Assembly: GCF_030272615.1 (NCBI RefSeq)
Contig: NC_081405.1
Span: 571,141,095 to 571,205,094 of the forward strand
From: Cryptomeria japonica
Taxonomy: Eukaryota > Streptophyta > Pinopsida > Cupressales > Cupressaceae
Length of the DNA: 64,000 nucleotides
Reading direction: 5' to 3'
Part shown: positions 11,686-22,160 of the stretch, piece after piece
Layout: every line of letters begins with the position of its first letter
Position numbering within the stretch: the first letter of the stretch is position 1
The notes under the pieces: model-generated
Seen by the model: only the letters and a program-made list of their open reading frames with translations
The model's database searches: none
What the model was told of the DNA's origin: nothing
Position numbers and translations under genes: made by a program

Positions 11686-12216
11686 TCACTCTTTTTCCAT
11701 AGAGAATTGCGTTGTGCAGAGGGGACAAGTATTGTGCCTCTCAAGCCATGGCCGAATACACTCAGAATGGAACACATGTCGAATTCTACAAGGAATTTCA
11801 CAAACCTCTTCTCCCATTGTAAAATCTTCCCTACAAACTCCACAAAAAAGTCCATCGTCAACATGAAAAGCCGAAATTATTACAGTGAGTAGTGCCTCTA
11901 CCATTTCTTTTGACTTTCTCTCATTCTCTATTATCTTCGTAATCCTTTGTAAAACGAAATAGAAAGTACGAAAGGCCTCACGTATCCACACAATTTCGTC
12001 AGGGAATTCAACCTCATGAAGTTCAATACAACGAAATTCAGAAAGTAAAGAATCGTGACGAAGTGTAAGCTGTTGCAGAAGACAAGGGAGAGCTCCACGG
12101 TTCATCAAACAATCTGCCTGCATACATACGTTTGCGGCTTCGTCACGTAATTCCCCCACACCATGTTCCAGGCTTTTGCACTAATCTGCCACCAGCTCTC
12201 TCTCCTGCAAAGCCAT
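11686..12216 (-). pseudogene. RING-H2 finger protein (putative E3 ubiquitin ligase) with TAG at codon 12
   Basis: From an ATG at 12216-12214 one frame reads 176 codons to a TGA at 11688-11686, broken only by a TAG at codon 12 (12183-12181). The residues before the stop (MALQERELVAD) and after it stay in register. The C-terminus has a C3H2C3 RING: CGVC, then a cysteine after 14 residues, then RHVFHSEC and a final CPLC. Such rings recruit an E2 enzyme and pass ubiquitin to a target. There are two extra residues between the third cysteine and the first histidine (IPCRIRH where PC.H is usual). The N-terminal 110 residues look helical and match no family I recognise, with no signal peptide or membrane segment. 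A shorter product could start at a later Met such as MQADCLMN. The stop may be real or an assembly error. Confidence 0.65.
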
Positions 12217-15200
12217 TGCTTTACTCTACTGTTTTTCCTAGGAACCACGGGTAGCAAATAAATGGAGTGAACAATATTTTAAATTGCGAAGAAAACATGT
12301 GAAAATGAATTGGAATCCTCTTAGATGTTATATAAAGAATGAATCGTCAGAGGATTGTTTCTTATTTCTTGTGGTGTCCCTTCAAAACAAGTGACAAGGA
12401 TTAATCCAAATTCAAGGGATTTTATGGAGAAGTTTGTTTATGTTTGTCCAGTTATAAAAGAAATTCAACTGCAATGTTTAAATCAATTATTACTGAAGAG
12501 GGAAAATATTTATTTATAAAATATAATGAAATAACAATCAGTCAATTTAGATAAAAAATTAAGTTGTGATTAATAAATGAAAATATTTAAATTATGTTAA
12601 AAAAATAATAATTGAATTGTTGTTTGTTAGGTTCTGTGTTAATGTAATGTGGATCTTATGATTCCTTTTTTAATAATAGTGACATTTAAATCACAAGATT
12701 AGGTGCAATAGATTGTTTAAGAGGACTTTATTGTTATGTGATAAAAATGTCACGAAGTTAGCCACTGTATTGTTGGTTGCTTGAACGTTATGAAGAAGCA
12801 TTACTTCTATAGAATAAAAAGAAAACATGGATCTTTTCCTTTTTGATCCTTGTAAGGTGGTTCCCTTGGTCAGGGATGGTGACGAGGGTATGGGCCCTTC
12901 TTCAAATAGGATTCTCTCTAATGTCAATCGTGTTCTATTTTTTTAGCCCTTGGCTTTGATAAGATGATTCAAACAAGACTATGTAGAAACATTTTTTCAA
13001 TAAGGTTTTTCCTCGGGCTTTGTGGTCACCTATTATTCCTTCAACATGGAAGGTTTAAATACAGAAACATCTAGATGAGAGGTCAACAAGAGGTCCTAAA
13101 AATTCTTATGAGTTAGGTGCAATAACTAAATAGGGAATGCAACTAGTAAGGAAATTAGCATTAAGGAGTCTATTGCTAGGATTTTTGGTTTCAAATATCT
13201 TTAGAGAACTATGGCTTCAAGTTAGCTTGCCCCAAATGGATTGTTATTTTATTTGTTGGGTTATAGTTAGTTTTAGTCCCTTTTTAAGGTCTTTTGACTA
13301 TTGTTAGTAGTCTAAAACCTTAGTGCTATTTGTTATTTGTTGTAGGTTCATTCTTGGACATTACAATTCATTGAAAACTATATCTTTTTGTCTATGTAAA
13401 AGGTTGTGGACCTTTTCAAAAGCCCTTTTACTTATTATCTTAAAAAAAGATATTTTGATTTATAATTTAAGACGGAAAAATGATGTATTAGATGTCATAA
13501 CTTGTTGGCCTTGGTTTTAGTTTTTTGGGCTCTCATTTATAAAGATCTAAGATTATAAAAATTAACTATATACCACCCCCATTCACCTCTATTTGTACAA
13601 TTCAAACCTTTGTAAATTTGGAATTAATATTTTCTATCATCTTAATATAATTTACATAAATCTGTTTTAATGAAAAACTATTATTTAATTCATTCCCCTT
13701 GATGTTAATATATTTGAATGAGGGTAAGCATTAGTGATGTCTATAAACACATTTAGGGAATCTATCATATGGAAATGTTTGTTCTTTAAGGTTGAATCTC
13801 TAGATAAACCAGCGTTAGAACTCTAACTAATATAATTGAAGGCAACAAGGAATCATGTAGTTAGATTGGGATGAAGTGTTTTTTTTAGGCTATTTTCTCT
13901 TATCTTCACAAATTCATACATAGATGTGCTCCACAAATCCTAAGTTGGAATTCTTGTGATAGTGTGTGGATTAAATCTCCATTTTGTTGATAGTATATAT
14001 ATTTATTTACAAACTAACATACATATTGCTCCATGTAGGCCAATAATAACCTATTCTCAATGTCTATTTGTCTACGATAGTACCACTAGTGTGTGCACCA
14101 CAAATAAATTACATAGAGTTTTTATTATTATGAAAGAATCCTCTTTTGAATTAAGACATCTAAGTAGAGTATTGCCAAATCTCTTTCTATATAATTTTTT
14201 TCCAAGGATGGTGAAATAAGATGAGCATTGGATACAAGCTCTATGTTGAGTGCAAGATAAGTTGGATGATATTTTTTGTTGTAAAGGTAAGTATAAATTT
14301 CATTCAATACAAAGGCTTATTGTGACCAATAAGTTTACATGTGAACTGTAATTCCAAGACATCATATGCAAGTACCAAAATATTCTCGAATAAGAATTCA
14401 CAATGTTGATTATTCAATGGCATATCCAAAAGGGACCTAATTGTAACCTTGGCATCTACTCCTTTGTTTTTGTCCTTAGTATACGACCATTAATTGTAGG
14501 CATGAAACCGTAACTATCATCCTTTCCCTAATGGTGGAACCTACTTTTGTATGCCCCAAATTGTAAAAGTTTGCTTGGTCTTATGTTTCCTTTCAGGACT
14601 CGACCATATTTTCCGTTCATTTATATTTGAATAAATATGCAATATGCTCCTATAGTTGAATTCTACCTAAGCATTATAATTTTCATTCTCCCCATTTGTT
14701 TTCTCATATGCCTAAAATTCCACAAATTTGGAAATTTTAAAAGGGGACCTATATGTCATTTCTTGGCATTATGTGAGGTTTCAAATTTCTCTTATGTTCA
14801 TACCTACATTTGGTTCCCTATAACCTCATGTTGTCCTATTTTCCAAATTTTAAGGATTCTATAAAATGACACATCTTTATTCATCTTCAATCCTCAATAG
14901 ATTCTCCTTTCATTTTCTCACTTCTTCTTTCCACATACAGTTTTACTACAATCACCTTTCCAAAAGTTATACAATATGTTATATTTCATGATTTCCCCAT
15001 TTCCCTTACCCACTTCTTCTCTCTTCCCCTTCTCTCTTCCACTTTATGTTTTATTGTTGGCATCAATCCATGATGATTAAGAAACTCTTCTTCACATTAG
15101 TCATAATTATGTTTGTTGCAAATTCTAAACCTAAAATGATTGTGAGTTATAAGAACAGTCTTACTACTTGTTGTTTCATGAGTTGAAGGATTTGTAGCAA

Positions 15201-15372
15201 ACCAAATGTTGAAATTTGAGTTGAAAATGCTAGAATACCATCTATAAAATGTAGGAAGGCTTTTTTAAACACATCAGAGATGAATTATGAAGTATGTAAT
15301 ATTTTATATATATGTAAATGTTATCTAGTTCTTTTTCATTTAATGTTTTGCTGTATATATTTCCTCCCTCTT
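12217..15372. other. Long intergenic stretch, possible retroelement debris
   Basis: No intact gene. The part at about 12840-13450 has the G/T-rich texture and 'ccttttcaaaagccc' and 'gttgtaggttc' phrases that also occur at 50160-50410, so both may be remnants of one old repeat, perhaps a LINE 3' end. This is a weak inference. Short open frames at 13323, 13956 and 14637 have no recognisable motif. Confidence 0.35.
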
Positions 15373-15660
15373 TACCATTCAAAACTCTATTACCCAATGC
15401 TCTGCCGAAATAACTCAAGGGAAGCAGGGGACCAATGGCCCACACTGGTTTTACCGTGAGATTTGTCAGGTGCTGGACAAACGCAGACTCAAACTCCTCG
15501 AGAGTATTAAGTATCAAACCGATCCGCCTTTAATGATGATCTCTAAATCTGCCCAACAATCTTCGCGGTCCCATCCATACAATCTAACACTCCAAAACTC
15601 TTGGTTAATCTCGTGCCTTTCAAATCTGAGGGGCCTTCGCAGATCCAAGATGAACGCGAC
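15373..15660 (-). pseudogene. UGT fragment (middle part), opposite strand
   Basis: Minus-strand translation gives ILDLRRPLRFERHEINQEFW, then LEIIIKGGS, ILNTLEEFESAFVQHLTNLT and KPVWAIGPLLPLSYFGRA in order. These align with residues between the two catalytic lobes of UGT copy 1 (its LDLPRPLRFKRNEID and GKPLWAIGPLLPMTYFGGA segments). The catalytic histidine, the PSPG box and both ends are missing, and the frame shifts near 15515. It is closely related to copies 1 to 3 but inverted. Confidence 0.8.
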
Positions 15661-15762
15661 ACAATCTTGTAGATTTGTCATTGTACACATTACTCTAGTT
15701 TTTGGTTTGTCCACATCATTTATAATTGAGTTCGTTGTACTTATAAATGCATAGAAGTTGTG
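15661..15762. repeat. Duplicated flank, matches 30565-30660
   Basis: 'atttgtcattgtacacatta' and 'catttataattga(g/a)tt(c/t)gttgt' recur at 30570-30640 in the same order and spacing. This places another remnant of the UGT duplication near 30.6 kb. Confidence 0.6.
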
Positions 15763-17029
15763 TTTTATGTGTAAAGTTATGGTCCTTGTTTATTGCTGGT
15801 CTTTGTCATCCAAGTATTGTCTATTTCTGTGCATAGACAATCATATTTTATTTGTGGAGAGTCTGATGCAAAGCAATTTTTAAAAAACCACAATGATTAT
15901 CAGGAATTTGCAGTTCTAAAATTTTACTTATCTCTTCTCTCAATTGTAAGCTGCTCAGAAATGAGATCTCTGTTGCTCAAGTTCTTAGATCTCTTCTTCA
16001 AAATGACTGCTGCTACTCCTTTATATTCAGCTGGCCTGCTCTTCTTTGGGTTATTGTTTATCTACTCCTTTATATAAAACTACTTCAGCAGATGCTTAAA
16101 TTCGAAATATGATGGTCTTTTGTAAACGTCTATTGAGTTGTTAAAAAGTAGAATGAAATATAAAGGTTAAAAAGTGAAAAAGTTCTTAATGTTATTCAAG
16201 TAAACAAAGAGATAAACAATATTTATAGAATAGAAATTTTAGAATATACAATATGAAAGACAACAATAAAATATTTTATTAATTGAAATGAAAATAAAAA
16301 ATAATCAATCATTTATGTATTGAAGTTATTGACTAACATAAATCAATAGATAAATTTATTTTTTTAAAATATTAAATAAAAATTATAATATTATTGTTTA
16401 AAATTCTATTGTAGATATATAATAATTGAGTAAATTAATTAATTAATAATCATTCTAGATCCTTGTCTCAAATAAAAACTGGTACATAAACGAAAGAACG
16501 AGTACAAAGAATTTTTTCTAAGTATATCAAATTATATTATTTTATCAATATTCAACAACATATAATAAATGATCATGTATGTAATACCTATGGAGTAGGT
16601 AATGAAATGACATGAGTTTTCTCTTGATATGTGGATATTTTTGGTTAGTCATTTGTCTCCTCCTTTTGTGGTGGACAACCATGACATGGGCTCTTCGTAA
16701 TAGAACACATGTTTGTTGTTATTAATAAATTGATTCAAGGAAAAAATGAAATTTAGAAAAAATATATATAATAAGTTCATTACATTTGAAAACCTTTAGA
16801 TTTTATTGGATAAAAAAATAAAACCTTTATGCCAAATGTGTTGAATTTCCAATGGCAATGTGAAGATGACTTGCCCAAATCAACATATAGCTTTTCTTGG
16901 GTATATTTATAAAACATCATTTTAAAAAAATTTATGACTAAGTCAAGACTTTTTTTTGTGCATAATACAATGAGAAAGAAAATGGTCAACAATTTGGTGA
17001 GGAAATAAATTTATTCTTGATGGTCATGA
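15763..17029. other. Intergenic, no gene seen
   Basis: AT-rich. A 94-codon open frame at 15793-16077 ends in a hydrophobic stretch, but nothing supports it as a gene. Confidence 0.4.
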
Positions 17030-17340
17030 AAAATTCCTTATGCATCCGATTCTTGGGCTTTTTCCTCAAGACTTGAAAAGACTTGTAAAATTATAAAAAA
17101 GCATATTTGTAAAGGCTTAGTATCAAATGAATTATTTCTACATTCATTTTTTGACATACCTGTCATAGTATGTTGAAGTATGAAACTAATACTCTCTAGT
17201 TTTTAATTTTTCTATTTCAAACTCTCTAAGATGAAATTATAGTCAATTATGCAATGAAATAAAATAATTCTTATTTTCCACTATATTAGAGATGAGTATT
17301 TAATTCAGCCTGAAATTTTGCATTTATTTTCCTCAAGCCC
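17030..17340. repeat. Duplicated flank, matches 29840-30245
   Basis: Shared phrases in order include 'gacttgtaaaatta', 'catagtatgttgaa(g/a)tatgaa', 'aagatgaaattatagt' and 'agagatgagt'. The second block holds about 80 extra bases near 29980. The pair are arms of an old local duplication. Confidence 0.65.
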
Positions 17341-17349
17341 TTCTTTGTT

Positions 17350-17506
17350 TGAATTTTATGTTTATAGTGTCTATTTGGGACAAACAAAATAATAATAATA
17401 ATATCTAGAAAAATAAAAATGTTTGCAACATAAAGACTAATTAGTTCTTAGTAAGTTTTGTTAGAAACAAAGACCATTACTTCACAAATGCAACACCATT
17501 ACTATG
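17350..17506. repeat. Left half of the UGT flank split by element B
   Basis: This stretch aligns with 46075-46340 ('atgtttatagtgtc(t/c)atttg', 'gtttgcaacat(a/g)aagacta', 'acttcacaaat', 'aacaccatta'). The alignment continues on the far side of element B at 29178 ('gcattgatggcaacaa'). It ends in CTATG (17502-17506), one copy of the target-site duplication. Confidence 0.8.
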
Positions 17507-18309
17507 TGTTTATGGTGAAAGTGGAAACAACAATATTGAAAGACTAAATGAATTCAACCACAAAACCCTAGCCTAACAACAACAAAGATCCACCATAACA
17601 TATGAAGATTACCTAAGAAAATGCAAATCAAATGAAATCACAAAGATTATACCGTCACATGTCCAATAGAGTTTGGATCTCCATTCTTCCTATCTCCATT
17701 GATCTTGCTTGATATATTTGCTCTTAGATTTTATGTGTGCACAAGAGCTCAACAAAGAATGGAAATGTGGTTGCAAGTAGACTTGATCGCATATGAAAGT
17801 TTGAATGCTAGAATGCTTGATTAGAATGATTAGCTGATTACAATAGAATGATTAGGGTTGATAATGAAGGAAGCATCTCCTTATATAGAAGACACTATAG
17901 GAAATGGAGGGATAAGATTGAGAAGTGTAAAAGATAAATGGTCGGCTATGATTAGAGGGTAGGTAGAGAAAATAAGAAAATAATAAGAAGGTAGGTAGTG
18001 TAGGAATTAAGAGATGAATGACATGTGTCATGGGTAGAAAAGGCTAATGAATTAATTAAATAAATAAAGATTTATTTAATTAATAGAGGAAGTGGGATCA
18101 ATTAAATAATAAAAGTATTTATTTAATTTAGGAAAAAGGATAATTTAAATAAATAAGTATATTTATCTAAATGAAAAATAAGGCTAGAAGAGGATAAATG
18201 AATTAATTAAATAAATAAATATTTATTTAATTAATTGAAGAATTAGGCTAAAATAATTAAATAAATAAAATCTTTATTTAATTAGACAGGACAATTTTAG
18301 GTGTCTACA
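17507..18309 (-). repeat. 3' LTR of element B (803 bp)
   Basis: In element orientation it runs from TGTAGACACC (18309) to TAAACA (17507). It pairs with 28406-29177. It carries about 30 extra bases near 17960-17990 (an 'agaaaataagaaaataataag' segment) that the other LTR lacks but element C's LTR partly shares. The AT-rich palindrome array lies at 18040-18290. Confidence 0.9.
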
Positions 18310-18325
18310 TTTTACCCCTCTTTGA
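18310..18325 (-). other. Polypurine tract of element B
   Basis: Minus-strand CAAAGAGGGGTAAAA directly abuts the LTR start TGTAGACACC. The same tract (CAAAGAGGGGCAAAA) stands at 63571-63585 before the 3' LTR of element D. It primes plus-strand DNA synthesis in reverse transcription. Confidence 0.8.
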
Positions 18326-18399
18326 CACAATGCAACTTGTCGCATTGTTTCAAAGAAGATAAGATGAATTGATTAGAGTGTAGAGAGGAGTCAACATTG

Positions 18400-20187
18400 A
18401 TGGAATTGGTGCACAAATTCGATCGCGTTTGCCAATTTTAGAGGCCAACAGATGTTGGAGAGCCAGTGAGTACCACAAAACCTCCTTGTACTTTGTTGCA
18501 TTAATTGTTATCATAAATGCATGCTAGGTATTATAAATGATCTCTAGGTAGGTCTAGAAAAATGTTAAGTGGGGGGAAAAACGTCAAGGTATGTTTGCAT
18601 TGGTGCTAGGCACGTCTGGGTAGGCTAGACGCGTTTACATCTTCAAGGACGAATCGGCAGTTCTATGATAAAAATATGTTGTCAATTGGATAAGTTGCTG
18701 AGAGGACACACTCAAGCAGGTCCTCTAGGGAAGACTAAGATACCAGATAGGGCTAGGATTGATAATTTTGTGATAGAACATACGTTGCCAATCAGGAAAC
18801 TACTCAAAAGGATACACTCAAGCAGAGCCCTAGTATAGGATAGATCAAGGAACTTTGTGATGAACAGGGAGTACCAGAGATATTGACAATTCTGTGATAG
18901 AACATACATTGCCAATTGGATTAGGCTAGAATTGACAATTTTGTGATAAAACATACGTTGTCAATTGGATAAGCTACCCAAGAGGATACACTCAAGTAGG
19001 TGCCCTAAAGACAGGATCAAAGAAGCACTTTGTGATGAACAGGGAGTACTACTAGGATAAAAAGCAACACTTTGTGATGAACAGGGAGTGGCACTAGGAT
19101 AGGAAGCAGTACTTTGTGATGAACAGGGAGTACTAAAAAGAGCAGCACTTTGTGATGAAAAGGGAATGCTACTAGGATAGAAAGCAGTACTTTGTGATGA
19201 ACGGGGAGTACCACTAGGATAGAAAGAAGCACTTTGTGATGAACATGGAATGCCACTAGGATTGACATTGTTGATTTGCTTGACTGCGGGAGGACCTACC
19301 TATGTTGGAGTCATGAGAAAGATTCCCATCGACTTAGAGTTTATGAGCAGAGCTGACATTGGAGGATAGAGAAGTAGTAGAGACAATGGGCTTGCGATAT
19401 ATTCTGTATGTGCCTGAGTTTCAGGCGAACATGGGATTGCTGACTGCATTAGCTGAGAGATGGAACTCTGAGACATGCACGTTTCATTTGCCCATGGGTG
19501 AGATGATAGTCAACTTGGAGGATGTGTATAGGATACTGAGGATGTCGATCAATGGGGAGTTATTCCCTTATGATCGAAATGGAGACATGGATGCGCTGAG
19601 ACGAGTGTTTCAGAATCTAGGACAAGAGATGAGGGCTGGACATGTCGCTTGGGATACCATGACATAAACAGGATTGGCTCTACCGACAATGCTGGAAGGA
19701 GTTATCAGTAGATTCCTCTATTCGGATAGGGCGACACAAGGGTTGGTTGTGGGATGGGGATGAGCTACTATCCTTGAGAGAGATCTTCCAAGGATAGACG
19801 GATGAGATGCAGGATCTAGAGAGGGATGCGGCTAGGCTTAGGAGACAGCTTAGGGACACTAAGTGGGAAAGGGATCAAGCTATTTAGCGCTATACAGAGG
19901 CTGAGACAACACTAAGGGTAGGGAGGCAGGCAACAAAGGACATAGGGGCTGGATACACCTATGTTATGCAGGAAGGGGAGGAGATAGCCTACTGGAGAGA
20001 CCTATACTATGGAGTGGTGCCACTAGATCAGCGGGCTAGGAGCTTCTGGAGACCATCGCAGACTACAATGACCACTGGATGGAGAGACACGAGACAGGCA
20101 TCTAGTGGTGGGGTCATGGGTCGTCCACCACCACCAGATAGAGGGGGCAGGAGAGATGATCCTAGGCTAGGTCCTTCTAGGGCTTAG
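18400..20187 (+). pseudogene. Antisense plant mobile domain (PMD) gene of element B, degenerate
   Basis: Runs opposite to the element, between integrase and the 3' LTR. The proposed exon 1 (18400-18465, MELVHKFDRV then RPTDVGE) has a TAG at 18439-18441. A GTGAGT donor follows at 18466. The intron carries the tandem repeats, and exon 2 begins at 19290, where the expected AG acceptor reads GG. Exon 2 shows the PMD core: GLRYILYVPEFQANMGLL, TCTFHLPMGEMIVNLEDVYR and INGELFPYD (19389-19580). About 1 kb present in element D is missing after 19756. A coiled-coil-like segment (about 19800-19910) and a proline/arginine-rich tail (20120-20187) remain. PMD proteins (the MAIN/MAIL1 relatives in Arabidopsis) act in the nucleus in TE silencing and gene expression, and PMDs also occur inside retrotransposons. 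Several stops make this copy dead. Confidence 0.7.
18650..19265 (+). repeat. 39-bp tandem repeats in the presumed PMD intron (element B)
   Basis: From 19022 to 19265 about six degenerate units centre on 'actttgtgatgaacaggga' plus 'ctaggatagaaa', 39 bases long with some shorter. Before them (18650-19020) are longer degenerate units containing 'gatagaacatacgttgccaa' and 'ggatacactcaagcag'. Element D has the same array at 62510-62950. The reverse strand gives an open frame of VHHKVLL repeats, which is an artefact of the 13-codon period. Confidence 0.8.
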
Positions 20188-21889
20188 ACTCTGTCGAGGC
20201 CAGCCGGCTCCAAGGGAGGGAGTTTATCATAGCCTTAGAGGGCTCCCTATGTATCAGTTTTGTACTATTTTGTATGATGATACCTTCGGGTGATTGTAGC
20301 CATATGATTTTGACATCATTGTATCATTACACTTATGATTTTTATATATAAGATGATTCATCCTTGCGGCAGCTATATGCATGTGTACCTATGTGATGTT
20401 TCTATGTGATGCTTCTATATGTTTTATGATGAAATGCAATATTTGTGTCTTTTATGTTTTTATATGTTATGCATATGCAAATGTGAATGTATGAAATGCA
20501 GATGAATATGATGAGGATGTAAAATGTGCTAACATGTGTTGTGTGTAGGATGTGATGCAATTGTGATATCTATATGTATGTATGAAATGCTTAATATGTG
20601 GTAATGTAGGTGCAACTACCTAAAATGCAAATATTTTTGGTGTGTCATTATACTTAGTCATGTGATAGCAGGCTACACAGACTCGGGAAGAACGATGGAG
20701 GTCAATCAAGAAAGGGGGATGGAAGATAGAAGATATGGAAGTGAAAGAGCTTCTTGTGCATTATCATCATTGAGCTTTATTATGGCAAATAGGTTATGAC
20801 AATCGAGGTATATGTTTGTCCCGGAAAGTCATTGTACTTGTTTGCATGGAGATCAAATAGTCACAAACAAAGAATGCCCCAGTTCACACTAGACTCATAG
20901 TGTCCTCATATCCTTGGACAAGTCATAACATTACTAAGAGACAATCCACAAACAACAAATAAAATAGGTGACGATACCCCATCCTTACCTTTCTAGTCAA
21001 AGACATCCTGGAGATAAAATCTCTAGTCAGAGACATCCCGGAAAAGCTAAAAGACATGTCACAAAAGATAAAATCAAAAGAAAACCAAGACTCGACACCA
21101 ACATCCACTGTAGTCCTCAAGTTTATTGTCTCTTGTCACTTGTCTAAGTCTTATTTGATTGTGGTCACAATGTTTACTTTCACAAAAGGATAGATAGCAC
21201 TGAACCATAATGTTGTCTAAGTCTATTGAAAGATTTGATTTGTTGAAGCCCATTGTTTTTGTTGTGTCTCATCTGAAATTGACTGAATCCATGAAACTAA
21301 TACTTTATTGAGGAGAAAGCGGAACTTTATTGCGGATTGGCGATGCAAATGTTGCTTTATTGTGGATTGTGCATGGATAGACTGAAGAAAATTTGGAAGA
21401 AATTGTACTCCTCGAAACATGTGATGCTCTCAATTCCACACCCATCATTAGATGTAGGATTTGCCTTAGACACAGATAGGAGCTGATTTATTATGGATGG
21501 AAAGGTTGAAAAGGGAGGTTTATTATGAATGGCTAACCAATCTTGGGTAGATCAATAACAAGCCATGACGGGAATGGATAGGTTAATTATGAATGGATAG
21601 GCTGTGAGTGTGTGCAAAGTGAAGTGATGAAAGAGAATTCTGAGGGAGGGAGGAGCAATGTCTCTACGCATGGCGTTGGTGACCCAGTTTTCCCCATGGT
21701 ACTTGCCCAGGGCGCCACCGAAGTGGTTTTCAACGTTGGACAAATTTATTTCTCTTTACTTTTTTTCTTTGATTTTTCAATTTTTTTGTGTCACAAGGCG
21801 CCTGTTTGCCAGGTTTTCACCAAGTAACATTTTTTTATTTTCTGATTTTTTTGTCTTTTTTAATTTTTTATTTTTTTTGTATTTTTGAA
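20188..21889 (-). other. 3' untranslated region of element B, shared with element D
   Basis: No gene supported. At 20380-20640 the sequence is a degenerate ATG/TATGT-rich tract, also present at 60160-60480 in D. Blocks around 20690-21400 and 21550-21745 also align with D (60110-59025). The block at 21552-21743 gives a 64-codon minus-strand frame (HFGGALGKYHGEN) that is partly conserved in D with a stop, so a small coding region cannot be ruled out. Confidence 0.5.
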
Positions 21890-22160
21890 TTAGGATACTT
21901 TGAAGAACATGTAAAACCTGCAAAGGTGCATGTTGTTGATAGGATCCTCCAAAGGTTCACCCTCTGTGGTTGAGAGCTGATATGCATCGGATCCATAGGT
22001 TGTTGTGATGATGTAAGGACCAAGCCAATTTGGTTCGAACTTGTGCTTCTTCTATCTATCTTGTTTATTTTTAGGATTTTCCTTGAGAACTAAGTCACCC
22101 ACCTCAAGTGTATGAGGCTTAACTTTATGATTGTAGTTGCATTGTTTCTTGACTGAGTGA
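21890..22160 (-). pseudogene. Integrase C-terminal remnant of element B
   Basis: Minus-strand YNHKVKPHTLEVGDLVLKE, then after a TAG, KFEPNWLGPYIITTTYG, AYQLSTTEGEPLEDP and MHL. This is the C-terminal tail of a Ty3/gypsy integrase and matches 58712-58930 in element D nearly residue for residue. The catalytic core is absent: a deletion joins this tail directly to the post-protease region near 22160. The TAG follows KQDR at about 22052. Confidence 0.85.

Noticed and set aside
15470-15754. Plus-strand 94-codon frame
   Set aside because: It is the shadow of the minus-strand UGT fragment at 15373-15660.
19017-19268. Minus-strand frame of VHHKVLL repeats
   Set aside because: It is produced by the 39-bp tandem repeat, whose period is a multiple of three.
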